Source of the DNA: Tepidisphaeraceae bacterium
GTDB lineage: Bacteria > Planctomycetota > Phycisphaerae > Tepidisphaerales > Tepidisphaeraceae
NCBI GenBank assembly: GCA_035998445.1
Contig: DASYHQ010000033.1
Location: forward strand, 124,001 to 188,000
DNA: 64,000 nt
Direction: 5' to 3'
The translations under genes were made by a program, and so were the position numbers. The notes under the pieces were generated by a model. It was not told where the DNA came from. It did no database searches and saw nothing but the letters and a program-made list of their open reading frames with translations. Numbering within the stretch: the stretch's first letter is position 1; the number at the start of each line of letters is the position of its first letter. Below are positions 24,924 through 33,653 of this stretch, in pieces.

Positions 24924-26336
24924 ATGACGCCGCGCGAAGTGATCAAGCTCTGTGAGACCCGCCATATCCAGTTCATCGATTTGCGCTTCATGGACTTCCC
25001 CGGCCTGTGGCAGCACACCACCTGCCCGGTGTCGGAACTCACGCTCGACAGCTTCGACCACGGCTTCGGCTTCGACGGCAGCAGCATTCGCGGGTGGCAG
25101 GCGATCAACGAGAGCGACATGCTGCTCGTGCCGGTCTCCGAGACGGCTAAGATCGATCCGTTCCTGCAGCATCCCACCGTCAGCATGATCTGCGACATTC
25201 GCGACCCGATCACGAAGCGCGAGTACAGCCGCGACCCGCGGAGCATTGCCCGCAAGGCGCAGACGTACCTTGAGAAGTCCAAGATCGCCGACACCGCCAT
25301 GTTCGGGCCGGAACTGGAGTTCTTCGTCTTCGATAGCGCGTTCTACGACCAGGGAATCAACTACGGCAAGTACCACCTCGGCAGCGCCGAAGGCATCTGG
25401 AACCGCGGCGACGAGTCGGCCGACAATCGCGGCTACCAGGTGCGCCAGCGCGAGGGGCACTTCCCCACGCCCCCGATGGACCGCCTGCAGAACCTGCGCA
25501 GCGAGATGGTGCAGACCCTGATCGAGCTGGGGATTCCCGTCGAGGCCCACCACCACGAGGTGGCCACTGGCGGGCAGTGCGAGATCGACATGCGCTACAC
25601 CGACCTGCTCACCATGGCCGACAACGTGATGTACTACAAGTACGTGACGAAGAACGTCGCCGCGCGGCACGGCAAGGTCGTTACCTTCATGCCCAAGCCG
25701 CTCTTCGGCGACAACGGCAGCGGCATGCATGTGCACTTCAGCTTGTGGAAGGGCGACAAGCCCCTCTTCGCCGGCAACAAGTACGCGGGCCTGAGCGATA
25801 TGGGCCTCTACGCGATCGGCGGCATCCTGAAGCACGCCCGCGCGCTCTGCGCCCTGTGCAACCCCACGACCAACAGCTACAAGCGCCTCGTCCCCGGCTA
25901 CGAGGCGCCGGTGAACCTCGTCTACAGCAGCCGCAATCGTTCGGCCGCCATCCGCATTCCCATGTACAGCGACAAGGCCCGCACGAAGCGCATCGAGTTC
26001 CGCTCGCCTGACAGCTCCTGCAATCCGTACCTCGCCTTCAGCGCCATCACCATGGCCGCCATCGACGGCATCCAGAACAAGATCCACCCCGGTGAACCGC
26101 TGGATAAAGACATCTACAAACTGTCGGCCGACGAGTACGAGAAGATCGGCGCCGCCCCCGCATCGCTCGACGAAGCGCTGGATGCGTTGGCAGAAGACCA
26201 CGAGTTCCTCTTGAAGGGCGACGTCTTCACCGCCGACGTCATTCACTACTGGATCAAGTACAAGCGCGAGAACGAGATCGACGCCATCCGCCTGCGGCCG
26301 CACCCGTTCGAGTTCTGCATGTATTTCGATATTTGA
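24924..26336 (+). CDS. glnA: Glutamine synthetase, type I
   Basis: It makes glutamine from glutamate, ammonia and ATP in the cytoplasm. The 470 residues match the GSI subunit length. Motifs include [17 protein letters not shown], the metal and ATP site [59 protein letters not shown] and [17 protein letters not shown]. Near the C-terminus, DIYKLSADE holds the Tyr at the position of the adenylylation loop, so GlnE-type control is possible. ATG 24924 has AGAGGG upstream; the frame open from 24813 runs through the repeat and is rejected. Confidence 0.95.
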   Translation: MTPREVIKLCETRHIQFIDLRFMDFPGLWQHTTCPVSELTLDSFDHGFGFDGSSIRGWQAINESDMLLVPVSETAKIDPFLQHPTVSMICDIRDPITKREYSRDPRSIARKAQTYLEKSKIADTAMFGPELEFFVFDSAFYDQGINYGKYHLGSAEGIWNRGDESADNRGYQVRQREGHFPTPPMDRLQNLRSEMVQTLIELGIPVEAHHHEVATGGQCEIDMRYTDLLTMADNVMYYKYVTKNVAARHGKVVTFMPKPLFGDNGSGMHVHFSLWKGDKPLFAGNKYAGLSDMGLYAIGGILKHARALCALCNPTTNSYKRLVPGYEAPVNLVYSSRNRSAAIRIPMYSDKARTKRIEFRSPDSSCNPYLAFSAITMAAIDGIQNKIHPGEPLDKDIYKLSADEYEKIGAAPASLDEALDALAEDHEFLLKGDVFTADVIHYWIKYKRENEIDAIRLRPHPFEFCMYFDI

Positions 26337-26676
26337 CGCGCCTCAGTCACATTACGGCACGCCGATGCGCGTTCCGGCGAGGTACTATCGACAGCTTGCG
26401 TCAGATGCATGGCCGGCCCCTCGCTCCGCGATTACCATGGGAGCCTCATGATCTGCCCCGCGCGCTCGTTGCCCTTGGAAGCCGTCCGCATGTGCCTCAG
26501 CTTTTGCCTTGTCCGCTTCGCGGTTGCGCGGTTTAAGACCGATTTGCTGAAGGATTGATCGGCCAGGTTCCCATCGTCCGTGCTGCCGCAGGAGCCCTGT
26601 CGTCGCAGCCGGCAACGGGTCCGAAGCCCGCTCGACACGACACCCGCAGCGCCTCCCGTAACACTGCGACGCCAGC
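26337..26676. other. Gene-free stretch after glnA
   Basis: There is no convincing ORF, repeat family or RNA gene in this stretch of about 340 bp between the convergent ends of glnA and the following gene. Short ORFs on both strands have shifting, arginine-rich composition typical of unused frames. It could hold remnants of a lost gene. Confidence 0.4.
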
Positions 26677-27114
26677 TCATCGGTGTGGCGCGGTGACGTT
26701 GGTCAGTCGGCGCTTGAACGCCGGATACCCTGCCGGGTTCAGGTACTGCTTTACGTGGCCAAAAGCTCGCATTCCGGGCCACGCCCGGCGCATTGCGGTC
26801 AGGTCCACGGGTGCAAACGTGCGGATCGAATCAACGTCCAGGTGCAGCACGCCGCCGTACCCGTCGATGGGCTGTTCGAAGCGCTCGTTGCGCAGGAACA
26901 CGCCGCTGGCGATCACGCGGGCCTTGTACTGAAACAGCAACACCGACCCCGGCGGGGCATTCAGGCCGGTGGATTGATAGTGATATAGCCCGCCGTTGGC
27001 TTGCAGCTCGCGCAGGAAGACCTCCTGCTGTACCCACGGAATGTCCCGCCCGACAAACCCGTCCGCCTTGTCGCTCATCGGCACGATCCGGACGGTGGGA
27101 ACCTCGCGTCGCAT
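26677..27114 (-). CDS. Conserved-looking hypothetical protein, possible PUA-like fold
   Basis: The protein has 145 residues, or 133 if the ATG at 27078 (MSDKADGFVGRDIP) is used. It reads as a compact globular protein without signal or membrane segments: LFQYKARVIASGVFLRNERF and GYGGVLHLDVDSIRTFAPVD suggest a beta-rich domain like the PUA/EVE-type folds, then a basic C-terminal end (LNPAGYPAFKRRLTNV). I do not recognise the family firmly. It is transcribed toward glnA and has repeats upstream. Confidence 0.6.
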   Translation of the reverse strand: MRREVPTVRIVPMSDKADGFVGRDIPWVQQEVFLRELQANGGLYHYQSTGLNAPPGSVLLFQYKARVIASGVFLRNERFEQPIDGYGGVLHLDVDSIRTFAPVDLTAMRRAWPGMRAFGHVKQYLNPAGYPAFKRRLTNVTAPHR

Positions 27115-27215
27115 GGGTGCGGATGATAGCAGATCTGATCAACGATCTAGCTCACGCAATTGTCAGTGCGCGACCGTCATTACGGAGGGGTACTTACGAT
27201 GCGGGATGAACGCGC

Positions 27216-27412
27216 TCCGGTCCCTCTCCCGGTACTCCGGGAGAGGCTAGGTGAGGGTGCATTTCAAGCCGCAGACGGCCCACGAATGGGCACGAATCAA
27301 CACGATAAAAAGGCGCCACACCGCGCCGCTCATATTCGTGTTGATTCGTGCCCATTCGTGGGCAACGCTGTGATCGAACCTCTCCCATTTGTACCTGGGA
27401 GAGGGATCGGAC
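27216..27412. repeat. Repeats of families C and I
   Basis: A half copy of family C lies at 27216-27263 (CTCTCCCGGTACTCCGGGAG and GGCTAGGTGAGGGTG) and a degenerate outer hairpin at 27376-27412. Between them is family I: GCCCACGAATGGGCACGAAT (27279-27308 arm) inverted at 27333-27363. The whole looks like one composite in which family I sits inside a family C element. Confidence 0.75.
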
Positions 27413-27438
27413 CGAACAGACGCCCGCTTCGGCGTCCG

Positions 27439-28014
27439 TTAAACCCTCAGCGATCCCCGAAACGCCCGCGAGCCGTAGTACGACTGCGCCCCGTTGTGGT
27501 ACGTGAACACCTGCCCATACCGGCGATCACAAAAGAGGGCGCCGCCGAGCTTGCGGATGGCGGCCGGCGTTGCCACCCAGCTGGACGTCTTCACGTCAAA
27601 TTCGCCCAGCGTTTGCAGGTAGCGATACTGCTCCTCGGTCAGCATCTCGATGCCCATCTCATTGGCCAAGTCGAGTGCGCTGTTGGCCGGGCGGTGCTCC
27701 TTGCGCGACTCCAGCCCCTCGCGGTCGTAACAGATGCTGCGCCGGCCCGCGGGGCTCTCTGCGGAACAGTCGAAGAAGACGTACTCGCCCGTCTTCTTGT
27801 CGAACATCACCACGTCCGGCTCACCGCCGGTGCGTTCCATTTCCGCCAGCGACCGCAACGCGGTCGCGTTCCCCTCCAGCTTCGCCTGCAGGTCCGCCCA
27901 CTTCATCCCCTTGTGGCGGTTGGCGTGCTGCTCGAACCGGGCCTGAAGTGATTCGATCAGCGTCGCCCGCTCGTCGGCCGACGACGCCTTCGTAGTGCCT
28001 TTGCTTTTGCTCAT
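27439..28014 (-). CDS. DUF4256 family protein
   Basis: The 191-residue soluble protein matches the DUF4256 family throughout: LQARFEQHANRHKGMKWAD, MERTGGEPDVV, KKTGEYVFFDCSAESPAGRR, MGIEMLTEEQYRYLQTLGEFD, TSSWVATPAAIRKLGGALFC and a C-terminus with YHNGAQSYYGSRAFRGSLRV. The function of this family is not known to me. The start at 28014 (MSKSKGTTK) is taken because upstream codons are not family-like. No operon partner is apparent. Confidence 0.88.
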   Translation of the reverse strand: MSKSKGTTKASSADERATLIESLQARFEQHANRHKGMKWADLQAKLEGNATALRSLAEMERTGGEPDVVMFDKKTGEYVFFDCSAESPAGRRSICYDREGLESRKEHRPANSALDLANEMGIEMLTEEQYRYLQTLGEFDVKTSSWVATPAAIRKLGGALFCDRRYGQVFTYHNGAQSYYGSRAFRGSLRV

Positions 28015-28317
28015 GCCGTGATTTTCACCCATCGCGATCACCATCGCCAGCCGCGGCGTCGTCATTTCCCGTACCACGGGTGGCCCGACCGTGTTCGGCC
28101 TCGAAGCCAACAAGGGGCCGCGTCCGCGCGATCGGCTCGTCGCGCTGCACGAGGCGATCATCGCCAACCGCCGCGCCGTCGGAAACCGAAGCTGTCGATC
28201 TCCGCGAGCCCCGCCTCATCTTCGCCGTGTTCATCCGCAGCGGCGAATGGCCTAGTTGGGCACCGCGACATCCTTCGTCTCACGTTCACGCGCCGCCTCA
28301 GGCGGCGGGTTGCTCGT
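28015..28317. other. Gene-free stretch upstream of the DUF4256 gene
   Basis: About 300 bp without a plausible gene. A half palindrome TACCACGGGTGGCCCGACCG (28073-28092) resembles one arm of family A. The rest shows no clear structure; the DUF4256 promoter should lie here. Confidence 0.4.
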
Positions 28318-28515
28318 TCAGTAGTCGGCAAGCACCGCGCTATAGACGGTGGCGGACGCTCCAGCATTCGCGTCCGGTACCCGTTGCGCTTGCGGCATCG
28401 CACCGAAGCCGCCGCCGTCATCGGTAGGGCGCAGCGCAGTGGCACCGACGCCGATGCCTGCAACGAACAACCCCACGCCCGATCCGATCAAGACGAAGGC
28501 CCTTGTCTTGCTCAT
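28318..28515 (-). CDS. Small single-pass membrane or secreted protein
   Basis: The protein has 65 residues, starting MSKTRAFVLIGSGVGLFVAG: a basic N-terminus and one hydrophobic segment (residues about 6-26), then a short polar tail. It could be an N-anchored small protein or carry an uncleaved signal. The frame is open far upstream to 28800, but those residues are unlike a protein and the ATG at 28515 is the natural start. Family unknown. Confidence 0.45.
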   Translation of the reverse strand: MSKTRAFVLIGSGVGLFVAGIGVGATALRPTDDGGGFGAMPQAQRVPDANAGASATVYSAVLADY

Positions 28516-28828
28516 ACTGAACCCCAGTTCGCGTGACCGTTCGTTTCGAAAATTGTGTGACAGGAGGGTGCGCTCCCTTGCACTATTGAGGCTATCCGAT
28601 TCCGGGGAACCCAACAATTGATTTCCGCTCTCGCGCAGCCGGCCCGGGTGGCATGGGTTGGTGGCACTCGAACCTGTGTCTGACCCCGGGGCCCGCATCC
28701 TCACAGGTTGGATTGCCAACTTGTGGCATCCGGCCTTCTTGTACTCACCGTCCGCGGCAACGGGGCATAGCAAACGCGCCGATGTCATCCCGACAATCAA
28801 GCGATTGCAAGCCGACGCACCCGGTCAG
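28516..28828. other. Gene-free stretch between small membrane genes
   Basis: About 310 bp. It contains scraps of word-like repeats (ACAGGTTGG near 28702, CTTGTGGCATCCGGCC near 28720) but no complete inverted repeat and no plausible gene. Confidence 0.4.
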
Positions 28829-29107
28829 CTATGCCGCGGCCGCTTGGTCCCGGGGAGAAAAGCGGCGGACGACCACCGCGACGGCCACCAGCGCGAACAG
28901 CCCGATCCCGAGCAGCGCGAGACTGAACCAACTTGATGTCGCCGGTTCCATCAGTTGGTCCGACCCGATCCATACGCAGACGCCGGCACTTACCGCAACG
29001 GCCGTCAGGAGCAACTGCGACGTCCAGCCTCGCTTTATGCAATAGCGGGCAACAAACGCCAGCAGTGCGAACAGGATTGCGAACGCCACGATCGTGATCG
29101 GATTCAT
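28829..29107 (-). CDS. Small integral membrane protein, two to three helices
   Basis: The 92 residues are mostly hydrophobic: helices at about 4-21 (ITIVAFAILFALLAFVAR), 31-49 (LLLTAVAVSAGVCVWIG) and 60-82 (WFSLALLGIGLFALVAVAVV), ending in VRRFSPRDQAAAA. ATG 29107 is preceded by TGGAGG about six bases upstream, a strong ribosome site, which supports a real gene. I do not recognise a family. It lies between other envelope-type genes on the same strand. Confidence 0.65.
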   Translation of the reverse strand: MNPITIVAFAILFALLAFVARYCIKRGWTSQLLLTAVAVSAGVCVWIGSDQLMEPATSSWFSLALLGIGLFALVAVAVVVRRFSPRDQAAAA

Positions 29108-29179
29108 ACGACCTCCAGTTGGTTCGGAGCGGCATAAGCGCCGGCTACCGCGTTCAGTGCTTCGCCGACCGGCCGCTCG

Positions 29180-30121
29180 TTAGCGTGCCGGCTGTGTGGT
29201 GGTTGGTTGTGGCAACGTCCGCAGTTCTACGCCTTGTTCCGCCAGCGCCTTGCGATAGATCGCGCCGAACGTCGCGTCGCGCTTCCTCAGCGCGTCCCAC
29301 TCCGCGCCCGGCAACGCCGCCGGGCCGGCCGCCACTCCCATCTTCGCCGTCAAGGCGGTGCCGTTTTGGAGGAGGCCAAGAAATAGGGGAAGCGCCTGCT
29401 CATCCAATTCCACCAGGTGGATGCCCTTGGGCAGTCGCGCCGTATCGGGAAAAGCAAATGCGTTCTGCGGCAACGGCTGATCGATCATCGTTGCCTCCAG
29501 TTCCAGCCAGTCGAACGATTCCCGGCCTTTCCTCGACGTGAAGCGGAACGTGTCGGCCTTGGCCGGATCGACCGCCAGCGATTCGACGCTTCCGCCACCC
29601 CGCTCGGCCGCGAACAGGTCGGCGTTCCCACGGCGCCCCACGTGCGCCAGCGTCGCAGCGGCCTCCACGAAGCGATCGATGCGAAAGCCGGCGTTCTCGT
29701 CGTTCAGCTTCTCCCGCTTCGATTTGTGGTACACGCCGATATCGAAGCTCAGCGGCTTTTCCTTCTGCGCATCCCAATCGACGCGGACCGTGCCGCGCGA
29801 GTTCGGCACGCGCACCACGCGCGAGTTCTCCAGGTCGTAGACGAGCGTCTGCTGCCCGTCCGACAGGATCAGCGGCGTCCCGTCGGCCGGATCGTAGACC
29901 GCACAGAACTGCCGCTCACCCTCCGCTGCGACGCGAAACGCCAGTCCGCCGTTGGCCGAGAACCGGAGCCGCCCATCCACGATAAACGACCTCGGCGACG
30001 CCTGTCCCACGATCAACGCCGGAACAGCCGGTCTGGTCGCCGGCGGATCTGCAGCCTCTGCCACCGCAACTGCATTCAGCGTGATCAACAAGGCCAGGAC
30101 GGCTAAGTTCCGCCGACGCAT
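29180..30121 (-). CDS. Secreted hypothetical protein, DUF2092-like
   Basis: The 313 residues begin with a clear signal peptide (MRRRNLAVLALLITLNAVAV, cut near AEA-ADP). The mature part has beta-strand patterns such as SPRSFIVDGRLRFSANGG, YDPADGTPLILSDGQQTLVY and DWLELEATMIDQP, resembling lipoprotein-localisation-like or DUF2092-type periplasmic proteins; this is a weak impression. The last 60 residues are helical and polar. The ATG at 30121 lies six bases after GAAAGG and is preferred over 30127 and the longer frame to 30286. Confidence 0.65.
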   Translation of the reverse strand: MRRRNLAVLALLITLNAVAVAEAADPPATRPAVPALIVGQASPRSFIVDGRLRFSANGGLAFRVAAEGERQFCAVYDPADGTPLILSDGQQTLVYDLENSRVVRVPNSRGTVRVDWDAQKEKPLSFDIGVYHKSKREKLNDENAGFRIDRFVEAAATLAHVGRRGNADLFAAERGGGSVESLAVDPAKADTFRFTSRKGRESFDWLELEATMIDQPLPQNAFAFPDTARLPKGIHLVELDEQALPLFLGLLQNGTALTAKMGVAAGPAALPGAEWDALRKRDATFGAIYRKALAEQGVELRTLPQPTTTQPAR

Positions 30122-30471
30122 GAGCATCCTTTCCCCGAAAGACGTGACATGTCCCACCGACCGCGGCGGCGCGCGCATCACGTCCGACTGCAAGGCCGAT
30201 GTTCCACCTTTATACCCCGCGCGACGTCTCGCGTCTGCTTCGCTCAACCCCGATAGCAGTCCCACGGATGCCGCCACCCTCCGCATTCCTGGCGCGATTT
30301 CAACCCCTTCTTATAGCCGGGTCAACTCTTGAGCGTTTCGGCTGTCTCGGCTCTCGCGGCCAGCACCCGCGCGCCGTTCAAATGGATGGCGCCGATATTG
30401 TGTTGGTAATGCGGGGTAATGCGGGGTAAGGCGGGGGGAGGATGGGGAAGGGGCCGTGATAGGGGGAGACA
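30122..30471. other. Gene-free stretch between the secreted-protein gene and the IS element
   Basis: It contains the promoter region of the minus-strand secreted-protein gene. Near 30405-30430 there is a short direct repeat (TAATGCGGGG twice, then TAAGGCGGGG). From about 30430 it is G-rich and resembles family D flanks interrupted by the IS. Confidence 0.4.
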
Positions 30472-30508
30472 GTGGACTTCCCCACGAACGGTGGGCGCGC
30501 CGAACGTG

Positions 30509-31370
30509 TTAGTTTAGGCCTGCCTCGAACGCGTCGGGGCTGACGTAGCCTAGCGAACTGTGCAGCCGTTGGCGATTGTAGAACACCTCGATGTACTCGA
30601 AGATCGACGCCCGCGCCTGCTCGCGCGTCGCGTAACGCTCGTGGTGCACCAGCTCGGCCTTGAGCGTCGCCCAGACGCTCTCGGCCGCCGCGTTGTCCCA
30701 GCAGTCGCCACGGCCGCTCATGCTGACCGTCATGCCGTGCCGCTGCAGCAGGGCCGCGTAGCCGTCGCTGGCGTACTGGCTGCCGCGGTCGCTGTGGTGC
30801 AGCAGGCCGGGGGCGGGGCGTCGCCGCGTGACCGCCATCGTCAGCGCGTCGGTCACCAGGTGCGTCTCCATGTGGTCGGCCATGCTCCACCCGACGATCT
30901 TGCGGCTGCACAGGTCGACGACGCCCGCCAGGTAGAGCCAGCCCTGGTCCGTCGGGACGTACGTGATGTCCGCCGCCCACTTGCGGTTCGGCAGCTCGGC
31001 GTGGAACCGGCGGCCGGAGCACGTTCTCGGCCACGGGTTGACGGTGGGCGCCGTCGGTCGTCCGCGGCACGAACGCGCGCCGGCCTTTGGCCCGGATCCG
31101 CCGTTCCTTCATGATGTCGGCCACCGTGTTCTCGCAGACGCGCACGCCCTGGGCGAGCAGCGCCGCGTGCACGCGTGGACTGCCGTAGACGCGTCGGTTC
31201 TGCGCGTGGACGAGCGCGATCTGCTGCGCCAGCGCCTCGCGGCGCCGCTTCTGCGCAGATGGCGGACGGCCCCGCCAGGCGTAGTACCCCGAGCGGCTGA
31301 CCGCCAGCACGTCGCAGGCCACGTCGACCGCGAAGGCGGAGAGGTGTCGCTTGATGAAGGCGAACCTCAC
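30509..31370 (-). pseudogene. IS3-family transposase OrfB (DDE integrase), frameshifted
   Basis: It starts with GTG 31370 overlapping the orfA stop (GTGA). The N-terminal part reads FAFIKRHLSAFAVDVACDVL and SRSGYYAW, typical of IS3 OrfB. Near 31015 an extra base (GCTCCGG where GCTCGG restores the frame) shifts translation; after correction the frame gives KWAADITYV (first Asp), HHSDRGSQY (second Asp) and NAAAESVWATLK (Glu), ending SLGYVSPDAFE. All DDE residues are therefore present but split between frames. It is either a natural inactivation or an assembly error; 862 nt is one base over a whole number of codons. Confidence 0.88.
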
Positions 31371-31648
31371 GGCTGCTCCTTCGCGAAGAACTGCGCCGCT
31401 TTTTTTAGGATCTCGCGTTCCGTCAGCAGCCGCGCGTTCTCCTTGCGCAACCGCCGCAGCTCCGCCGCCATCGCCCCGTCGCCGCTGGGCGCCAGCCCCG
31501 GCTCGGCCGAGTGCTTGTCGACCCACCCGCGGACGCAACTGGGGTCGACCCCCAAGCTGCGTGCCGCCTCGGGGATCGAGTACCCCTGTTCGTTGACCAG
31601 CTTGACCGCCGAGAGCTTGAACTCGCGGGTGTACGTCCGTCGTGCCAT
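31367..31648 (-). CDS. IS3-family OrfA, helix-turn-helix protein
   Basis: The 93 residues begin MARRTYTREFKLSAVKLVNE. The HTH_Tnp_1-type motif follows (YSIPEAARSLGVDPSCVRGW), then a leucine-zipper helix (AELRRLRKENARLLTEREIL). ATG 31648 has AAGGAG eight bases upstream. On the coding strand the run of seven A followed by G near 31396-31403 is the classical IS3 slippery site; a -1 slip joins ...REILKK to the OrfB frame and makes the full transposase. Confidence 0.9.
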   Translation of the reverse strand: MARRTYTREFKLSAVKLVNEQGYSIPEAARSLGVDPSCVRGWVDKHSAEPGLAPSGDGAMAAELRRLRKENARLLTEREILKKAAQFFAKEQP

Positions 31649-31718
31649 GGTCGCGCTCCTTCCGGCAGCCATCATCGCTGCCCTGCGGCGCGCCCACCGT
31701 TCGTGGGGAAGTCCACGC

Positions 31719-31862
31719 AGACGGGGGGAGAGGCGGGCAAGAAGGCCCGTGCCGCCGGGAAAGACGAAGATGAAAGAGACACAGGTATGAGTGCCTGTGT
31801 CACGAAAGACGAAGGCGGGGGGAGAGACAGGCAGGAATGCCTGTCCTACAGAAGAAATACAG
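31719..31862. repeat. Family D repeat block next to the IS
   Basis: Modules GACGGGGGGAGAG, ACACAGGTATGAGTGCCTGT and GACAGGCAGGAATGCCTGTC followed by CTACAGAAG match the right-hand block at 7830-7972 in order and orientation. It lies between the IS end and the sdhB stop and may contain the sdhB terminator. Confidence 0.75.
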
Positions 31863-31883
31863 GCAGGCCGTGCGGCTTGGCAA

Positions 31884-32672
31884 TCATTTCGAGAAGAACC
31901 GCTTCACCGAATGCACGGTCGCCTGGCGTTGGACGGCGGCGATGCTTTCGAGGAGGGGGATTTCCTTCGGGCAGACCTCGACGCAGTTGCCGGCCTTGCC
32001 GCAGTCGGAGATGCCGCCTTCTTCCATCAGGATGTCCAGGCGCTCGCCCTTCAGGGCCTTGCCGATCGGGTGGTCGTTGAACAGGCGGGCCTGGCTGATG
32101 ACGGCGGCGCCGACGAACTTGTTCGTGGGCGTGTACTGCGGGCAGGCTTCGAGACAGCAGCCGCAGGAAATGCAGCGGCTGAGCGGGTAGCGTTCTTCGT
32201 TCAGCTCTTGGCTGATCGGCGGGCCCGAGCCCAAATCGTAGGTGCCGTCGATGGGGACCCACGCTTTGACGCGCTTGAGGTCTTCGAACAGGCGCTGCCG
32301 GTCGGCCCAAAGGTCGCGGACGAGGGGGAACTTGCTGAGCGGTTCAAGCGTGATCGGCTGTTCGAGCTTGTCGACCAAGGCCGAGCAGCTTTGGCGCGTC
32401 TTGCCGTTGATGAGCATGGTGCAGGCGCCGCAGACCTCTTCGAGACAGCCTGAATCCCACACGGGGGGCGTGGTGGCGGTGCCGTCGGTGGTGGTCGGGT
32501 GGGCGGCGATCCACTGCAAGCAGGAGATAATGTTCATGTTCGCCCGGTACGGCACGGCGAACTCTTCCCATCGGTGCGGTTTGCCCGGACCGTCCTGCCG
32601 GCGAATGCGGATGAGGATGTCCTTCTTGGTCGTGGGCTGATTGGCGGTGGCGTCCGTAACGGTCGGATTCAT
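31884..32672 (-). CDS. sdhB: Succinate dehydrogenase/fumarate reductase iron-sulfur subunit
   Basis: The SdhB subunit carries electrons from the flavoprotein to quinone. The 262 residues include the [2Fe-2S] ferredoxin-type domain with Cys in SGCLEEVCGACTMLINGK and RQSC, and the C-terminal cluster domain with CISCGCCLEACP ([4Fe-4S]) and CGKAGNCVEVCPKEIP ([3Fe-4S] type). The N-terminus has an extra polar stretch (TVTDATANQPTTKK). No sdhA or sdhC gene is in the flanks; upstream is a long gene-free region and downstream is repeat plus IS, so the gene stands alone here. Confidence 0.93.
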   Translation of the reverse strand: MNPTVTDATANQPTTKKDILIRIRRQDGPGKPHRWEEFAVPYRANMNIISCLQWIAAHPTTTDGTATTPPVWDSGCLEEVCGACTMLINGKTRQSCSALVDKLEQPITLEPLSKFPLVRDLWADRQRLFEDLKRVKAWVPIDGTYDLGSGPPISQELNEERYPLSRCISCGCCLEACPQYTPTNKFVGAAVISQARLFNDHPIGKALKGERLDILMEEGGISDCGKAGNCVEVCPKEIPLLESIAAVQRQATVHSVKRFFSK

Positions 32673-33123
32673 GATGCGGAATGGTATGACGAGCCTTATC
32701 GTCAGACAAGGATCATCGCCGCGCCGCCAACTTTTGAAACGGCTGACAAACGGCGGGTTGACTCAGGTTTAGCGGCGGGAGGCGGTGGGGAAGAAGGCGG
32801 TCTTCGTCGCTGAACTGGGGCTTGGAAAGGGATCGAAAAGTGGACGCGCCAAGCGGCCAGCAACGCCCAGGCCGCGAAGCAAAGAGAGAGCCCCGTCCGA
32901 GAACGCCCTCTGTGTGCCACCGGTGGCTTGCCCGCCCGTGTCCTGATTCGTCGATTGAAAAACACGGATGGGCAAGCCGCCGGTGGCAGATTGTTTTCAG
33001 ACAGAACCGAGTTGATTGCGCGAAAACAGGACCGAGCGGGCTGCGGAATGGCTTGCGATTTGCGTTCTCTGGATCTCGGCAGCAAGGGTGCTGCGAGCGA
33101 GAGCACGAAAAGGAGTCGACCTT
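32673..33123. other. Gene-free region between sdhB and a divergent small gene
   Basis: A stretch of 450 bp with no plausible gene. It contains the family E inverted repeat (32915-32988) and must carry promoters for sdhB (minus) and the Gly-rich protein gene (plus). Confidence 0.45.
32915..32988. repeat. Family E inverted repeat, copy 1
   Basis: The arm TGCCACCGGTGGCTTGCCCG (32915-32941 in full) is inverted at 32962-32988 (ACGGATGGGCAAGCCGCCGG and onward). A second copy follows the cold-shock gene at 55604-55678. Confidence 0.82.
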
Positions 33124-33432
33124 ATGGGACAGCACGCAAACAACAGTGGCCGGAACGCATCGCTGGACAACAAGAAGGGCCGGGCGGCGGGGCGCGGGGA
33201 TGATCGCGACCCGTTGACCGAGGCCATCAAGGACGCCGTCTTCGAAAACCCCGCCAAGGGTGAAACGGGGGGCGCGTTCGGCAAAGAGGGCATGGCCAAC
33301 ATGCCGCTGGGCGGCAATACCCAAGGCGCCGGTGGGGGAGGCGGCGGCGGAACGGAGACGGGTGCCAATCACCTCACCGAAGGCCCCAACCCCGCAAGCG
33401 ACCCCGACGTCGCGTCGAAGCGGCCGCATTAG
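33124..33432 (+). CDS. Small disordered Gly/Asn-rich protein
   Basis: The 102 residues begin MGQHANNSGRNASLDNKKGR and are low in hydrophobic residues. One short helical stretch (DPLTEAIKDAVFENP) precedes a poly-Gly run (GAGGGGGGG) and a polar tail (HLTEGPNPASDPDVASKRPH). ATG 33124 has AAGGAG ten bases upstream, which supports translation. The composition resembles stress- or desiccation-type disordered proteins, but I cannot assign a family. Confidence 0.6.
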   Translation: MGQHANNSGRNASLDNKKGRAAGRGDDRDPLTEAIKDAVFENPAKGETGGAFGKEGMANMPLGGNTQGAGGGGGGGTETGANHLTEGPNPASDPDVASKRPH

Positions 33433-33459
33433 GCGGACCGGTGCCGTTCGAAACGATTT

Positions 33460-33619
33460 CGATCATCCCCTCCCCCAAAACGATGGGGGAGGGTTAGGAA
33501 ATCATTGAAGCGAAGAGCGGGTGAACGCCAAGACGCCGAGTACGCCATGGTAAGAGAAGAGGGAGGAGCCGATCATCTTGGCGCTTCCCTTCTCGGCGTC
33601 CTTGGCGTCCTGGCGTTCA
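33460..33619. repeat. Repeat cluster: degenerate family C hairpin and family L inverted repeat
   Basis: CCCCTCCCCCAAAACGATGG with GGGAGGG (33468-33493) is a hairpin like the outer part of family C. GAACGCCAAGACGCCGAG (33523-33540) is inverted at 33593-33619 (CTCGGCGTCCTTGGCG and onward). No gene is in this stretch. Confidence 0.65.
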
Positions 33620-33653
33620 GTTCTATTCGATTTAAAGAAAAAACGCTGACAGA

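Larger units (their letters stand above)
30472..31716 (-). mobile_element. IS3-family insertion sequence
   Basis: Perfect 30-bp terminal inverted repeats lie at 30472-30501 and 31687-31716 (GTGGACTTCCCCACGAACGG and onward), giving an element of about 1.24 kb with two overlapping minus-strand ORFs. I see no clean short target duplication. The right flank is a family D repeat (31719-31862). orfA and the slippery site are intact; orfB carries a frameshift. Confidence 0.93.

Noticed and set aside
26337-26676. A small gene in the glnA downstream gap
   Set aside because: ORFs on both strands are arginine-rich, overlap in several frames, and none has a ribosome site or a recognisable family.
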